NCBI RefSeq assembly: GCF_007830115.1
Contig: NZ_VLKP01000002.1
Coordinates: 1-64,000 of the forward strand
Direction: 5' to 3'
From: Aerolutibacter ruishenii
GTDB lineage: Bacteria; Pseudomonadota; Gammaproteobacteria; Xanthomonadales; Xanthomonadaceae
DNA: 64,000 nt
Below, one piece after another: positions 46,566 through 56,082 of the stretch. The notes under the pieces were generated by a model. That model ran no database searches, was not told where the DNA came from, and worked only from the letters and a program-made list of their open reading frames with translations. Position 1 is the stretch's first letter; every line of letters starts with the position of its first letter. The position numbers were made by a program, and so were the translations under genes.

Positions 46566-48368
46566 ATGCCGCGCCTCGTGAAGCCTCTGCTGCCCACTCT
46601 TCTCGCTCTCCACCTGGCGGTTGCGCCGATCGCCGTGTCCACCGCCGCCACGCCAGCGCCCACAGCCTCGGCCTCGGCATCGGCATCGGCGGCGGATACC
46701 CGCTTCGAGGCGATCTACACCAGGGAATGGACCTGGCGCCAGCAGGAAATGGGCGACGCTGACGAGGACAGCGACACCTCCGGCGGCAACACGCGCCTGC
46801 CGTCGGTGGACGCGACCAGCCAGCAGGCACGATTGAAGGTGTGGAACGACGTGCTGCACCAGCTCGACACCATCGACGCTGGCAAACTCTCCGCCGAGAA
46901 CCGCATCAACCTCGCCGTGTATCGCGCGCAGGTGCAGAACCTCGCGGCCGAGGTGCGGCTGGGCGGCTACGAGATGCCGTTCAATTCGGACTCCTCGTTC
47001 TGGTCCAACCTCGGCTTCATGGCGCGCACCACCTTCAAGTCCACGAAGGACGCCGAGGCCTACATCGCGCGGCTCAACGACGTGCCGCGCCACTTCGACC
47101 AGCAGATCACCAACATGCGCGCCGGGCTGGCCCGCGGCTTCAGCGTGCCGCGCGCGGTGCTGGACGGCCGTGACGTGTCCATCGCGGGCGTCGCCGAACT
47201 CAAGGACCCCGAGCAGGCATCGCTGTACGCACCCTTTCGCAAGTTGCCGGCCAACATTCCCGCCGCCGACCAGGCGCGCCTGCGCGCGGCCGCGCGCACC
47301 GCCATCCAGGACCGCGTGGTCCCGGCGTTCGGCACGCTGCTCACCTTCTTCCGCAACGAATACGTGCCGAAGGCGCGTACCACGCTGGGCGCCTCGCAGA
47401 TGCCCGGCGGCGCGGAGTACTACCGCCAGCAGATCCGCGAATACACCACGCTGGACCTCTCGCCCGACGAGGTGCATGCCATCGGCCAACAGGAAGTCGC
47501 GCGCATCCAGGCGCAGATGGACGCGATCATCCGCGAAGTCGGCTTCAAGGCGCCGGAAGGCCAGGCCACCTTCCCCGCGTTCCTGCACTTCCTGCGCACC
47601 GATCCGCAGTTCTACGTGACCACCCCGCAGGCGCTGCTGGAGCGCGCGGCGTGGATCGCCAAGCGCGTGGACGGCGAAGTCGGCAAGGTGATCGGCACCC
47701 TGCCGCGCGGCCGCTTCACCATCATCCCGGTGCCCGACGACATCGCCCCGTTCTGGACCGCCGGTCGCGGCGGCAACGGCACCTACTGGGTCAACACCTA
47801 CAACCTGCCCTCGCGCCCGCTGTACAACCTGCCGGCGCTGACCCTGCACGAGGCCTCGCCCGGCCATGCGCTGCAGGGCGCATTGGCCGCGGAGCAGACC
47901 GGCCAGCCCGATTTCCGTCGCAAGTCCTACATCTCCGCGTACGGCGAGGGCTGGGCGCTGTACACCGAGAAGCTCGGCCAGGAGATGGGTATCTACCAGA
48001 CCCCGTACGAGGAGTTCGGTCGGCTGACCTACGAGATGTGGCGCGCGGCGCGCCTGGTGATCGACACCGGCATCCACGCCAAGGGCTGGACCCGTGAGCA
48101 GGCGCTGGCCTACCTGCGCGACCGCACCGCGCTGAGCGAGCACGAGGTCACCACCGAGGTCGACCGCTACATCTCCTGGCCGGGCCAGGCGCTGAGCTAC
48201 AAGCTGGGCGAGATCGCCATCGTCAAGCTGCGCGCCGAGGCCGAGCGCGAACTGGGCACGAAGTTCGACGTGAAGGCCTTCCACGACGCCATCCTGCGCC
48301 AGGGCTCACTGCCGCTGCCGGTGCTGGAGACCGAGGTTCGCCGCTGGATTGCCGAGGCCAAGGCCTGA
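46566..48368 (+). CDS. DUF885 family secreted putative metallopeptidase (copy 2)
   Basis: A 600-residue exported protein. Signal peptide LLPTLLALHLAVAPIAVSTA, an Ala/Ser-rich spacer, then the DUF885 domain with ALTLHEASPGHALQGALA (HEXXPGH) and YGEGWALYTEKLGQEMG. The closing part SEHEVTTEVDRYISWPGQALSYKLG matches the family end. It has the same two motifs as the copy at 28716-30545, although the rest of the sequence differs clearly, so it is an older paralog rather than a recent duplication. ATG 46566 is chosen for the signal peptide; no ribosome site is evident. Confidence 0.85.
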   Translation: MPRLVKPLLPTLLALHLAVAPIAVSTAATPAPTASASASASAADTRFEAIYTREWTWRQQEMGDADEDSDTSGGNTRLPSVDATSQQARLKVWNDVLHQLDTIDAGKLSAENRINLAVYRAQVQNLAAEVRLGGYEMPFNSDSSFWSNLGFMARTTFKSTKDAEAYIARLNDVPRHFDQQITNMRAGLARGFSVPRAVLDGRDVSIAGVAELKDPEQASLYAPFRKLPANIPAADQARLRAAARTAIQDRVVPAFGTLLTFFRNEYVPKARTTLGASQMPGGAEYYRQQIREYTTLDLSPDEVHAIGQQEVARIQAQMDAIIREVGFKAPEGQATFPAFLHFLRTDPQFYVTTPQALLERAAWIAKRVDGEVGKVIGTLPRGRFTIIPVPDDIAPFWTAGRGGNGTYWVNTYNLPSRPLYNLPALTLHEASPGHALQGALAAEQTGQPDFRRKSYISAYGEGWALYTEKLGQEMGIYQTPYEEFGRLTYEMWRAARLVIDTGIHAKGWTREQALAYLRDRTALSEHEVTTEVDRYISWPGQALSYKLGEIAIVKLRAEAERELGTKFDVKAFHDAILRQGSLPLPVLETEVRRWIAEAKA

Positions 48369-48538
48369 ATCACCTCACCGCCGGATGAGGTCCGGTGCCA
48401 CCCGGGCGTGCGTAGAGCGGGCAGGATTGCCCGCGCCCGGCGCTTAAGGCATGGATGCCGTCGCGCCGGCGGAGCACCCCCGGGTGGCGCCGGGCCGACC
48501 CGCCACGCCCCAGCAGCCAACCCCGCCCGTCCCCAAAG

Positions 48539-48567
48539 TTGCCCACAGACAAGGCTTCTGGAATAAT
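48539..48567 (+). promoter_or_regulatory. Sigma-70-type promoter of rpmB-rpmG
   Basis: TTGCCC (48539-48544), a 17-base spacer, then AATAAT (48562-48567). Transcription would start near 48574, leaving a leader of about 200 bases before rpmB. Confidence 0.6.
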
Positions 48568-48610
48568 GTGCGGCTCACTGTGTCCAGCCTGTCCACAAGG
48601 CAAGCACGGC

Positions 48611-48647
48611 GGAACCCCGGAAGCGCGATTCCGGCCCGCCCGGTTCC
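48611..48647 (+). promoter_or_regulatory. Nested hairpin in the rpmB leader
   Basis: Outer stem GGAACC (48611-48616) with GGTTCC (48642-48647); inner stem CCGGAA (48617-48622) with TTCCGG (48629-48634), loop GCGCGA, and a 7-base bulge on the 3' side. A candidate cis-regulatory element for L28/L33 expression. Confidence 0.45.
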
Positions 48648-48775
48648 AGTGGCCGCTCCGCCCGCACGGGGGGCAGGATCCCACCCGTATCGCGCGCCGC
48701 CCGCGGATGTCCACGGCCGGCAGGGCCGCCCGCCTCCCTGGCCAAGGGAAGCACCAACTACCTTTCGAGGTGCGT

Positions 48776-49012
48776 ATGTCCCGAGTTTGCCAAGTAACCG
48801 GCAAGCGCACTGTGACCGGCAACAACGTGTCACATGCGATGAACAAGACCCGCCGCCGTTTCCTCCCGAACCTGCATGAGCGCAAGTTCTGGGTTGCCAG
48901 CGAAAACCGCTGGGTGAAGCTGCGTGTTTCCACTGCTGCCCTGCGCACCATCGACAAGAACGGCATCGATTCCGTTCTGGCCGACCTGCGTGCCCGCGGC
49001 GAAAAGATCTGA
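48776..49012 (+). CDS. rpmB: 50S ribosomal protein L28
   Basis: A 78-residue L28: [39 protein letters not shown] and [20 protein letters not shown] are all canonical. Only one cysteine remains at the N-terminus, so it is probably a zinc-free form. ATG at 48776 follows GAGGTG; the longer upstream frame is not used. It forms an operon with rpmG 13 bases downstream. Confidence 0.98.
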   Translation: MSRVCQVTGKRTVTGNNVSHAMNKTRRRFLPNLHERKFWVASENRWVKLRVSTAALRTIDKNGIDSVLADLRARGEKI

Positions 49013-49025
49013 GGAGGACTGACCC

Positions 49026-49190
49026 ATGGCTTCCAAGCGTGACAAGATCCGCCTGATCTCGTCGGCCGGCACCGGCCACTTCTACACCACCGACAAGAAC
49101 AAGAAGAACACCCCCGGCAAGATGGAGATCAAGAAGTACGATCCCGTCGTGCGCAAGCACGTGCCGTACAAGGAAGGCAAGATCAAGTAA
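49026..49190 (+). CDS. rpmG: 50S ribosomal protein L33
   Basis: A 54-residue L33 found directly from the sequence: it starts [20 protein letters not shown] and ends VPYKEGKIK. It has no cysteines, so it is the zinc-independent (C-minus) type, which matches the L28 beside it. GAGGA lies ahead of the ATG. A strong terminator follows. Confidence 0.97.
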   Translation: MASKRDKIRLISSAGTGHFYTTDKNKKNTPGKMEIKKYDPVVRKHVPYKEGKIK

Positions 49191-49216
49191 GCCTTCCGGC
49201 TTGTCGGATGCAATCA

Positions 49217-49244
49217 CGAAAGCCCGCCACCCGGCGGGCTTTCG
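49217..49244 (+). terminator. Rho-independent terminator of rpmB-rpmG
   Basis: A 12-bp perfect stem, CGAAAGCCCGCC (49217-49228) with GGCGGGCTTTCG (49233-49244), loop ACCC, followed by CGTTTCC. Its A/T pairs at the base let it work in both directions, for the convergent GGDEF gene as well. Confidence 0.85.
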
Positions 49245-49304
49245 CGTTTCCTGGGGTAGACCATCGCGCTCTACGTCACCGTCACGGCCAGCCCGCCTGC
49301 GGGC

Positions 49305-50708
49305 CTATTTCAACGGTGCAGCGGCCTTCATCACCCGGTCGCGCCCGGCCGCCTTCGCCGCATAGAGCGCGGCGTCGGCACGACCCACCAGCGCGTCGGC
49401 GGCCTCTTCACGCCCGGCGGCCGCGGTGCCGATGCTGACCGTCACGGCACGGCCCGGCCAACTCCACACGCGGAAGTACTGCACGATGCGCTCGGCCACG
49501 CGCACGGCTTCTGCCGCCTCTGTATCGGGCAGCAGGACGGCAAACTCCTCGCCACCGTAACGGGCGGGCACGTCGCCCGGACGCAATGCGCTGCTTAGCA
49601 GCTGCGCGGTCTGACGCAGCACCTCATCACCCGCCAGGTGCCCGTACGTGTCGTTGTAGTCCTTGAACCGGTCAAGGTCGAGCATCAACAGGGCGAAACT
49701 GCGGTCGGCATGGCGCCGGCCTTGGACCAGGCCGGCAATCGCCCCGTCAAAGGCGCGGCGGTTGGGCAGGCCGGTCAGCGCATCGGTGTGACTCTCGTCG
49801 CGCAGCGCCACCACGTTCGCCCGCTCCCGCTCCAGGCGGTCCAGCAACAGGGCCACCCACCAGATCAGCCCGGCCAGCGCACCCGCGCTCAGCAGCGCCA
49901 AGGCGGAAACCACGGTCGCCTGGGTCCACGCCAGCCAGTCACCCGCCACCCGGGCGAACAGACCCAGCAGGCTGGGCAACAACAGTGCCGGCAGCAACAA
50001 CCGGCGCGCCACCAGCCCGCCCAGGCTGGGCGCATGCACCACCCGCATCAGCCCCTTGGGCGGCAGGCTGGCCAGCCATCCCAGCCCGGCCAGCAGGAAC
50101 AGCAGGGCCGTGTGGATCGCTACCGGGGTCACGTCCGAGCGCTCGGACCGGAGCCCCCCCTGGAAGCCGAACGACGCCAGCGCGAACATCGCGATGGCCA
50201 GCACCAGCAGTGCCACCACCTGCTGCACCCGCCACCACGGGCTGCGGTCCGGCAACACGCCCAACAGGCCCAACAGGGCGAAGCCGATGGCGGTAAGTTC
50301 GGACATCCGCCCCGCAATGCGGCCGATGGCCAGCGCTTCCGGGTCGGGATACCAGTAGTCACTGGGCAACGACAGATCCGACGCATCGGCCAGAAGGCTG
50401 GTGACGCCGATCATGCCGACCACGGCCGACACCAGGCGGCACAGGCCGGGCACGGGGACGACGCTGCGGCGATTGAGCAACGCCAGCCCGGCCAGCATGA
50501 ACGCCAGCGCCGCCACCGGCTTCATCGAGTTGGCGCCCGGCAACACGGTGCGCAGCGCCACCACGTCGAACTGCCACCCCAACAGCACGACCGCCGCCGC
50601 CAACATCAGCCCCACCCCGGCACGGCGGACGAACGTACGTCCCCACGGCTCCGACAGTGACGGGATTCCAGCCGTGGCGGGCAAGGGCTTGCGCGGTGAG
50701 GGGTTCAT
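49305..50708 (-). CDS. Membrane diguanylate cyclase (GGDEF)
   Basis: A 467-residue protein. The N-terminal half has about seven to eight membrane segments (AGVGLMLAAAVVLLGW, ALAFMLAGLALLNRR, LTAIGFALLGLLGVLP, VVALLVLAIAMFALASFGF and others) forming a sensory module. A GGDEF domain follows (about residues 300-460): DALTGLPNRRAFDGAIAGL, MLDLDRFKDYNDTYGHLAGD and active-site ARYGGEEFAVLLPD (GGEEF). It makes cyclic di-GMP. A possible inhibitory RxxD site is not obvious. The ATG at 50708 is preferred to a TTG seven codons upstream. It is divergent from crbS. Confidence 0.92.
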   Translation of the reverse strand: MNPSPRKPLPATAGIPSLSEPWGRTFVRRAGVGLMLAAAVVLLGWQFDVVALRTVLPGANSMKPVAALAFMLAGLALLNRRSVVPVPGLCRLVSAVVGMIGVTSLLADASDLSLPSDYWYPDPEALAIGRIAGRMSELTAIGFALLGLLGVLPDRSPWWRVQQVVALLVLAIAMFALASFGFQGGLRSERSDVTPVAIHTALLFLLAGLGWLASLPPKGLMRVVHAPSLGGLVARRLLLPALLLPSLLGLFARVAGDWLAWTQATVVSALALLSAGALAGLIWWVALLLDRLERERANVVALRDESHTDALTGLPNRRAFDGAIAGLVQGRRHADRSFALLMLDLDRFKDYNDTYGHLAGDEVLRQTAQLLSSALRPGDVPARYGGEEFAVLLPDTEAAEAVRVAERIVQYFRVWSWPGRAVTVSIGTAAAGREEAADALVGRADAALYAAKAAGRDRVMKAAAPLK

Positions 50709-50790
50709 CGGGCGCAGATGATATGCCAACGCGCGACCGCCGCGCCGTCCCCGTACACTCGCAGAACCGGGTGTTTGGAGGCGTGCACGA

Positions 50791-53700
50791 GTGATTCCTG
50801 GCTGGTTGCTGCTGCTGGTATCGGTGGCCTACGTGGGCGTGCTGTTCATCGTCGCCTACTACGGCGACCAGAGCGACACCACGCCGCGGGCGAAGTGGCT
50901 GCGGCCGGTGGTGTACTCGCTGGCGCTGGCGGTGTACTGCTCGTCGTGGACGTTCTACGGCGCGGTCGGCACCGCGGCCCGTACCGGGCTGGGTTTCCTG
51001 CCGATCTACCTCGGGCCGCTGCTGCTGCTGGTGTTCAGCTGGCGCATCCTCGAGCGGCTGGTGCTGATCTCCGGCGAGAACCGCATCGTCTCCATCGCCG
51101 ACTTCCTGTCCTCGCGCTATGGCCGCGCGCCCGGACTGGCCGCGCTGGTGGCGGCGGTGGCGCTGACCGCCGCCGTCCCTTACGTCGCGCTGCAGTTCAA
51201 GGCCGTGGCGATGAGCGTGCAGGTACTGGCCGGCACGCCGGCCGAGCCGGGCGTGCTGGGCGACCCGGCGTTCTACATCGCGCTGCTGCTGGCGGTGTTC
51301 TCGATCCTGTTCGGCACCCGGCAGATCGACGCCACCGAGCACCACCATGGCATGGTGCTGGCGGTGGCGCTGGAGTCGCTGGTCAAGCTGCTGGCGTTCG
51401 TGGCCATCGGCGTGTTCGCGCTGGTGCACCTGCCCGGCAACGGCGGCCTGCTGGAGCGCGTGGCCGACGCCACCCGCGTGGTGGTGACGCCGGGCCTGCC
51501 CACCGGCTTCGTCGCGCAGACCCTGCTCGCGTTCGTCGCGATCCTGTGCCTGCCACGCCAGTTCCACGTTGCGGTGGTCGAGTGCCAGGACCCCAACGAC
51601 GTGCGCGCCGCACGCTGGATGTTCGGCGGCTACCTGGTGCTGTTCTCGCTGCTGGTGGTGCCGATCACGCTGGCCGGGCAGTCGATCCTCGCCGGCTCGG
51701 GCGTCTCGCCGGACACCTACGTGCTGGCGCTGCCGCTGGCGCTCGGCCATGACACGCTGGCGCTGATGGCCTACGTGGGCGGCTTCTCCGCCGCGACCGG
51801 CATGGTGATCGTGTCCAGCGTGGCCCTGGCGACGATGGTCAGCAACGACCTGGTGATGCCGTTGCTGTTGCGCAGCCAGACGCTGCGCCAGGGCCCCGGC
51901 ATCGACCGCCAGGTGCTGTGGGTACGGCGCATCACCATCCTCGCGCTGGCGATGATGGCCTACGGCTACCACCGCGGCTCCGCCGGTGCGAACACGCTGG
52001 CGCAGCACGGCCTGCTCGCCTTCGCGGCGGTGGCGCAGTTCGCGCCAGCGCTGATCGGCGGCCTGTACTGGCGCGGCGCCAGCCGCCCGGGCGCGCTGGC
52101 GGGCGTGCTCGCCGGCACGCTGGTGTGGGTGTACACGCTGCTGTTGCCGGCGTTGGCGCAGGGCGGCTGGATCGCCGGCGACTGGATCGACACCGGGCCG
52201 CTGGGCATCCAGTCGCTGCGCCCGGAGCAACTGTTCGGCCTGGGCGGTTGGGACCGCCTCACCCACGGCACATTCTGGTCGCTGCTGTTCAACATCGCCG
52301 CATTCGTCCTTGTATCGGTGCGCCAGCGGCCGCGCCTGCAGGACCAGTTGGCGGCCGCGCCTTTCCTCGACCCCTACGTGCAGCGTCCGCCACTCGGCCC
52401 CGGCGGCTGGGCCGGCAGCGTGCGCAGCGGCGAACTGCTCGCCCTGGCCGAACGCATCGTCGGCGAACGCCACGCACGTCGCTCGTTCGAGGACTATGCG
52501 GCGCAGCAGTACGACACCTGGAACCCCGACCGTCCCGCCGACCGTGCGCTGGCGCAGTTCACCGAGCGCCTGCTCGCCTCCGCCATTGGCGCCGCCTCCG
52601 CACGCCTCACCCTGACCACCGCGCTGCGCGGCTCGGGCATGGAACTGGGCGAAGTGGTCGCCGTGCTGGACGAGGCCAACGAGGAACTGCGCTTCAACCG
52701 GCAGGTGCTGTCCACCACGCTGGACAACATCAGCCAGGGCGTGAGCGTGGTCGACCGCGACATGCGCCTGGTGGCCTGGAACAAGCGCTACCAGGAGCTG
52801 CTCGACTACCCCGACGGCATGCTCTACGTCGGCCGCCCGGTCGCCGACCTGATCCGCTGGAATGCCGAACGCGGCGAGCTCGGTCCGGGCGCCATCGAGG
52901 ACAAGGTGCGCCGTCGCATGGACCACATGCGCGCCGGCACCCCGCACATCTTCGAACGCGTGCGCGCCAATGGCCAGGTGATCGAGATGCGCGGCCGTCC
53001 GCTGCCCGGCGGTGGCTACGTGACCAGCTACAGCGACGTCACCGACTACAAGCGCGCCGAACAGCAACTGCGCGAGGTCAACGAGACGCTGGAGCAACGC
53101 GTGGACCTGCGCACGCGCGAGGCCGAGGCGGCGCAGCAGTCCAAGACCCGGTTCCTGGCCGCGGTCAGCCATGACGTGCTGCAGCCGCTCAACGCCGCGC
53201 GCCTGTTCACCACCGCGCTGCGCGAGAGCCCCGACGGCACCGAACAGCAGCACCTCGCCGAGCGCATCGACGCCTCGCTGCGCGCCGCCGAGGACCTGCT
53301 CGATGGCCTGCTGGACATCTCGCGCCTGGATGCCGGCGTGCTCAAGCCGGAGATCACCGACTTCGATGCCGGCGAACTGCTGCGCGAACTGGCCGCGCAG
53401 TATGCCCCCACCGCCGCCGGCCGCGGCCTGCAACTGCGCGTGCGTGCGCCGATGAGTCCGTTGCCGGTGCGCAGCGACCGCCGCCTGCTGCGCCGCGCGC
53501 TGCAGAACTTCCTCGCCAACGCGTTGCGCTACACCCGCGAAGGCGGCGTACTGATGACCGCTCGCCAGCGCGATGGCGGCCGTATCGAGCTGCAGGTATG
53601 GGATACCGGCCCTGGCATCTCCGTGCACCACCTGGAACAGATCTTCGACGAGTTCCGCCGCTTCGACCAGCCCGGCGTGGGCGGCGAGCGTGGCCTTGGA

Positions 53701-54282
53701 CTGGGCCTGTCGATCTGCCAGCGCATCGCGCGCACGCTCGACCACCCGCTGTCGGTGCGTTCACGCGTCGGCATGGGCAGTGTGTTCACCATCACCGTGC
53801 CGCTGGCGCCGGCGCTGCAGGCACCCAAGCCCGCGCCGCCGGAGGGCAACGTCATCGCCGATTCACTGGCCGGGTTGCGCGTGCTGTGCGTGGACAACGA
53901 CCGTGAAATCCTCGACGGCATGCGCACCCTGCTGGAACGCTGGCGGGTGACCGTGCTTACCGCCGCGAGTGCCGACGACGCGATGGCGATGCTCGACGAG
54001 CGGCCGCACGTGCTGCTGGTGGACTACCACCTGCATGACCGGCTCGACGGCCTGGGCGTGATCGACGCCCTGCGCGAGCGCCTCGGTGCCCGGCTGCCGG
54101 CCGCACTGGTGACCGGGGACGGCAGTGACGCGATCAAGCTGGCCGCGCGCGAACGCGGCTGCCCGGTGCTGACCAAACCGCTCAAGCCGGCTTCGCTGCG
54201 CGCGTTCCTCGCCGCGCAGCGGCAGCCTCAACCGCGGACCAGCTCCAGCACCGTCGCCGGCCCGACACCGTCCTCGCCATAG
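50791..54282 (+). CDS. crbS: Hybrid sensor kinase with SLC5 transporter-like domain (CrbS/MxtR type)
   Basis: A 1163-residue protein. Residues 1 to about 520 form a sodium:solute symporter (SLC5) domain of about 13 helices (WLLLLVSVAYVGVLFIVAYY, GFLPIYLGPLLLLVFSWRIL, and so on). A PAS domain (TLDNISQGVSVVDRDMRLVAWN) follows, then a HisKA/HATPase core with phosphorylated His794 in AAVSHDVLQPLNAARL and G-box ERGLGLGLSICQRI, and a receiver with Asp1078 in LLVDYHLHD. In Vibrio and Pseudomonas such kinases control acetyl-CoA synthetase through a LuxR-type regulator; both partners lie 3-6 kb away here. The start is GTG after GGAGG. Its end overlaps the opposite gene by 55 bases. Confidence 0.9.
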   Translation: MIPGWLLLLVSVAYVGVLFIVAYYGDQSDTTPRAKWLRPVVYSLALAVYCSSWTFYGAVGTAARTGLGFLPIYLGPLLLLVFSWRILERLVLISGENRIVSIADFLSSRYGRAPGLAALVAAVALTAAVPYVALQFKAVAMSVQVLAGTPAEPGVLGDPAFYIALLLAVFSILFGTRQIDATEHHHGMVLAVALESLVKLLAFVAIGVFALVHLPGNGGLLERVADATRVVVTPGLPTGFVAQTLLAFVAILCLPRQFHVAVVECQDPNDVRAARWMFGGYLVLFSLLVVPITLAGQSILAGSGVSPDTYVLALPLALGHDTLALMAYVGGFSAATGMVIVSSVALATMVSNDLVMPLLLRSQTLRQGPGIDRQVLWVRRITILALAMMAYGYHRGSAGANTLAQHGLLAFAAVAQFAPALIGGLYWRGASRPGALAGVLAGTLVWVYTLLLPALAQGGWIAGDWIDTGPLGIQSLRPEQLFGLGGWDRLTHGTFWSLLFNIAAFVLVSVRQRPRLQDQLAAAPFLDPYVQRPPLGPGGWAGSVRSGELLALAERIVGERHARRSFEDYAAQQYDTWNPDRPADRALAQFTERLLASAIGAASARLTLTTALRGSGMELGEVVAVLDEANEELRFNRQVLSTTLDNISQGVSVVDRDMRLVAWNKRYQELLDYPDGMLYVGRPVADLIRWNAERGELGPGAIEDKVRRRMDHMRAGTPHIFERVRANGQVIEMRGRPLPGGGYVTSYSDVTDYKRAEQQLREVNETLEQRVDLRTREAEAAQQSKTRFLAAVSHDVLQPLNAARLFTTALRESPDGTEQQHLAERIDASLRAAEDLLDGLLDISRLDAGVLKPEITDFDAGELLRELAAQYAPTAAGRGLQLRVRAPMSPLPVRSDRRLLRRALQNFLANALRYTREGGVLMTARQRDGGRIELQVWDTGPGISVHHLEQIFDEFRRFDQPGVGGERGLGLGLSICQRIARTLDHPLSVRSRVGMGSVFTITVPLAPALQAPKPAPPEGNVIADSLAGLRVLCVDNDREILDGMRTLLERWRVTVLTAASADDAMAMLDERPHVLLVDYHLHDRLDGLGVIDALRERLGARLPAALVTGDGSDAIKLAARERGCPVLTKPLKPASLRAFLAAQRQPQPRTSSSTVAGPTPSSP

Positions 54283-56000
54283 GCGCGCACGCGGTCGCGG
54301 CCGCTGGCCTTGGCCTGGTACATGGCGACGTCGGCGTGGGCGAACATCGCCTCGAACGCGTAACCGGATCGGCCCGAGGTGGTGCAACCGAAGCTGGCGG
54401 TGACCGGCTGGCCGATGACGGACGTGTCGATGGCCGCCAGGTGCTCGCGGCAGCGCTGGGCGATACGCCGCGCCGCATCCACGTCACTGCCGCAGGACAG
54501 GAGGGCGAATTCCTCGCCACCGAGGCGCGCGCATATGTCGCCTTCGCGGCAAGCCGCCTGCAGCGCCACCGCGACCTGCTGCAGCACCCAGTCGCCCACT
54601 GCATGGCCGTGGGAGTCGTTGATGCGCTTGAAGTGGTCCAGGTCGAGCAGCACCATCGACGCATCACGCCCGGCGCTGGCGCAGCGCTGCAGCAGTGCCT
54701 CGCCGGTCTGGCGGAAGTGGCGACGGTTGCTGATGCCGGTGAGCCCGTCCACCTGGGCTTGGCGCCGGAACTTCACCTGCACGCGCTTGACCTTGTAGGC
54801 CCAGTAGGCGATGGCGGCCATCACCATCGCCAGTAGCACCAACAGCAACTGGTTGTTGCGTGTGGCCGCCTCGCTGACCTCCTGCTGCAGCGTCAGCACC
54901 TCGTTCTGCTTCTGCAGCAGTTCAATGGCCTGGTTCTTCTGCTGCAACTCGTGGCGGCTCAGCTGGAAGGCGAACTCCCGTGCCTTGATCTCGTCAAGAC
55001 GCGCCTTGTCGGCTTCAGCGTAATTTCGGTACTCACGGAGCGCGACCCTCAAGTCGCCGCGCTTGAGGGCTGTTTCAAACAGCACTTTGTACGCGGTCAC
55101 CAGTGGCTGCGAGAAAGCATCCCGCTCCCCCAATTCCAGCACCGTGCGGGCATCCAGTTCCGCACCCGCCAAGTCGCCTGTGGCTTGGCGATACTCGGCA
55201 AGCAGGCTATGAATTTCGCCGATCAGTCTCGGAAAGCCCGTTGCCTCCACTTCGGACAGATGGGCTTCGAGCAGTCCAATGGCTTCATTGTTCTTGCCCT
55301 CCGCTGCCCATAGCCGCGCCAGGTAACCACGGAGCAGCCCCGTGGCAATAGGCTCCTTTTGCGCGACGCAGTCGCTGATCGCGAAATTGATATCCTGCTC
55401 ACTATTCGCGCCGGACCCAAGCTTCCACTCCGCCTCTATTTTCTTCTCGCGGGCCACACATCGGGTCCGTGGCGTGGTTTGAATAGCCAGAAGGTGCTTC
55501 GCATGGTGCAGCGTGAGCGAATGCTGTCCATATTCGGTGTACAGAACTGCGGCGACGAGGGAGCCCAGGTGGCGCTCGTCGGCCTCTGGAACCTGATCCT
55601 GCATGGCCAGGGCTGCTTCCAGGTAGCGCAAGCCCAATGAGAACTCCCGCGTAATCGCGGCGGTGTTGGCGGCCAGCAGCGCGGCCCGGAACTTGAGTGT
55701 TGGGTCGTCGGTACGCTTATGGATATCGATGGCGTCGGTGATGGCGGTCCGGTAGTCGCCGGTAAGCACCTTCTGGTACGTCTTCAGGAACCGGATTTGC
55801 AGCTTCTGCTTCGGCGTCGCCTCTGGCTCGAATCTGTCCAGACCGTCCAGCGCATTGGCAAATGCCTGTGGATCACGGGTACGAACCGACTCAGCCTGCT
55901 TCAGGGCGTTCTCGATATCAGCAGCCTGTGCTGGCCAAGCTGCCAATACCCCAGCCCCCAGGACAACGGCGATCAGCACGTCACGGATCGATTTGCACAT
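54228..56000 (-). CDS. TPR-containing exported diguanylate cyclase (GGDEF)
   Basis: A 590-residue protein: signal peptide (DVLIAVVLGAGVLAAWPAQA), a periplasmic region of tetratricopeptide-like helices (GLLRGYLARLWAAEGKNNEAIGLLEAH and others), a coiled coil with QKNQAIELLQKQNEVLTLQQ, one membrane helix (NQLLLVLLAMVMAAIAYWAY) and a cytoplasmic GGDEF domain with QVDGLTGISNRRHFRQ, LDLDHFKRINDSHGHAVGD and ARLGGEEFALL (GGEEF). It would couple a periplasmic signal to cyclic di-GMP. GC is lower than in its neighbours (about 53-58 percent in 55381-55500). ATG 56000 follows GAGGA. It is 82 bases after the borosin precursor and may share its transcript. Confidence 0.9.
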   Translation of the reverse strand: MCKSIRDVLIAVVLGAGVLAAWPAQAADIENALKQAESVRTRDPQAFANALDGLDRFEPEATPKQKLQIRFLKTYQKVLTGDYRTAITDAIDIHKRTDDPTLKFRAALLAANTAAITREFSLGLRYLEAALAMQDQVPEADERHLGSLVAAVLYTEYGQHSLTLHHAKHLLAIQTTPRTRCVAREKKIEAEWKLGSGANSEQDINFAISDCVAQKEPIATGLLRGYLARLWAAEGKNNEAIGLLEAHLSEVEATGFPRLIGEIHSLLAEYRQATGDLAGAELDARTVLELGERDAFSQPLVTAYKVLFETALKRGDLRVALREYRNYAEADKARLDEIKAREFAFQLSRHELQQKNQAIELLQKQNEVLTLQQEVSEAATRNNQLLLVLLAMVMAAIAYWAYKVKRVQVKFRRQAQVDGLTGISNRRHFRQTGEALLQRCASAGRDASMVLLDLDHFKRINDSHGHAVGDWVLQQVAVALQAACREGDICARLGGEEFALLSCGSDVDAARRIAQRCREHLAAIDTSVIGQPVTASFGCTTSGRSGYAFEAMFAHADVAMYQAKASGRDRVRAYGEDGVGPATVLELVRG

Positions 56001-56082
56001 CACGGTTCCTCTCGAGCCCACCGTTGGCGCAATGCTGGCCGCGCTCGGGACATCCGAGGCGCGGCTGGGCCAACGAGCCTGG

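Larger units (their letters stand above)
48369..48775. other. 407-base gap: transcript-end hairpin, promoter and structured leader of rpmB
   Basis: Just past the DUF885 stop, CCGGGCG/CGCCCGG (48403-48409 with 48435-48441) encloses CGGGCA/TGCCCG (48419-48434), a terminator-like structure. A promoter for rpmB lies at 48539-48567 and its leader holds a nested hairpin at 48611-48647. No credible small ORF is seen. Confidence 0.5.

Noticed and set aside
50359-53745. A 1128-codon open frame antisense to crbS
   Set aside because: Third-position GC bias of crbS keeps the opposite frame free of stops; composition is Arg/Gln/His/Ala-rich without motifs.
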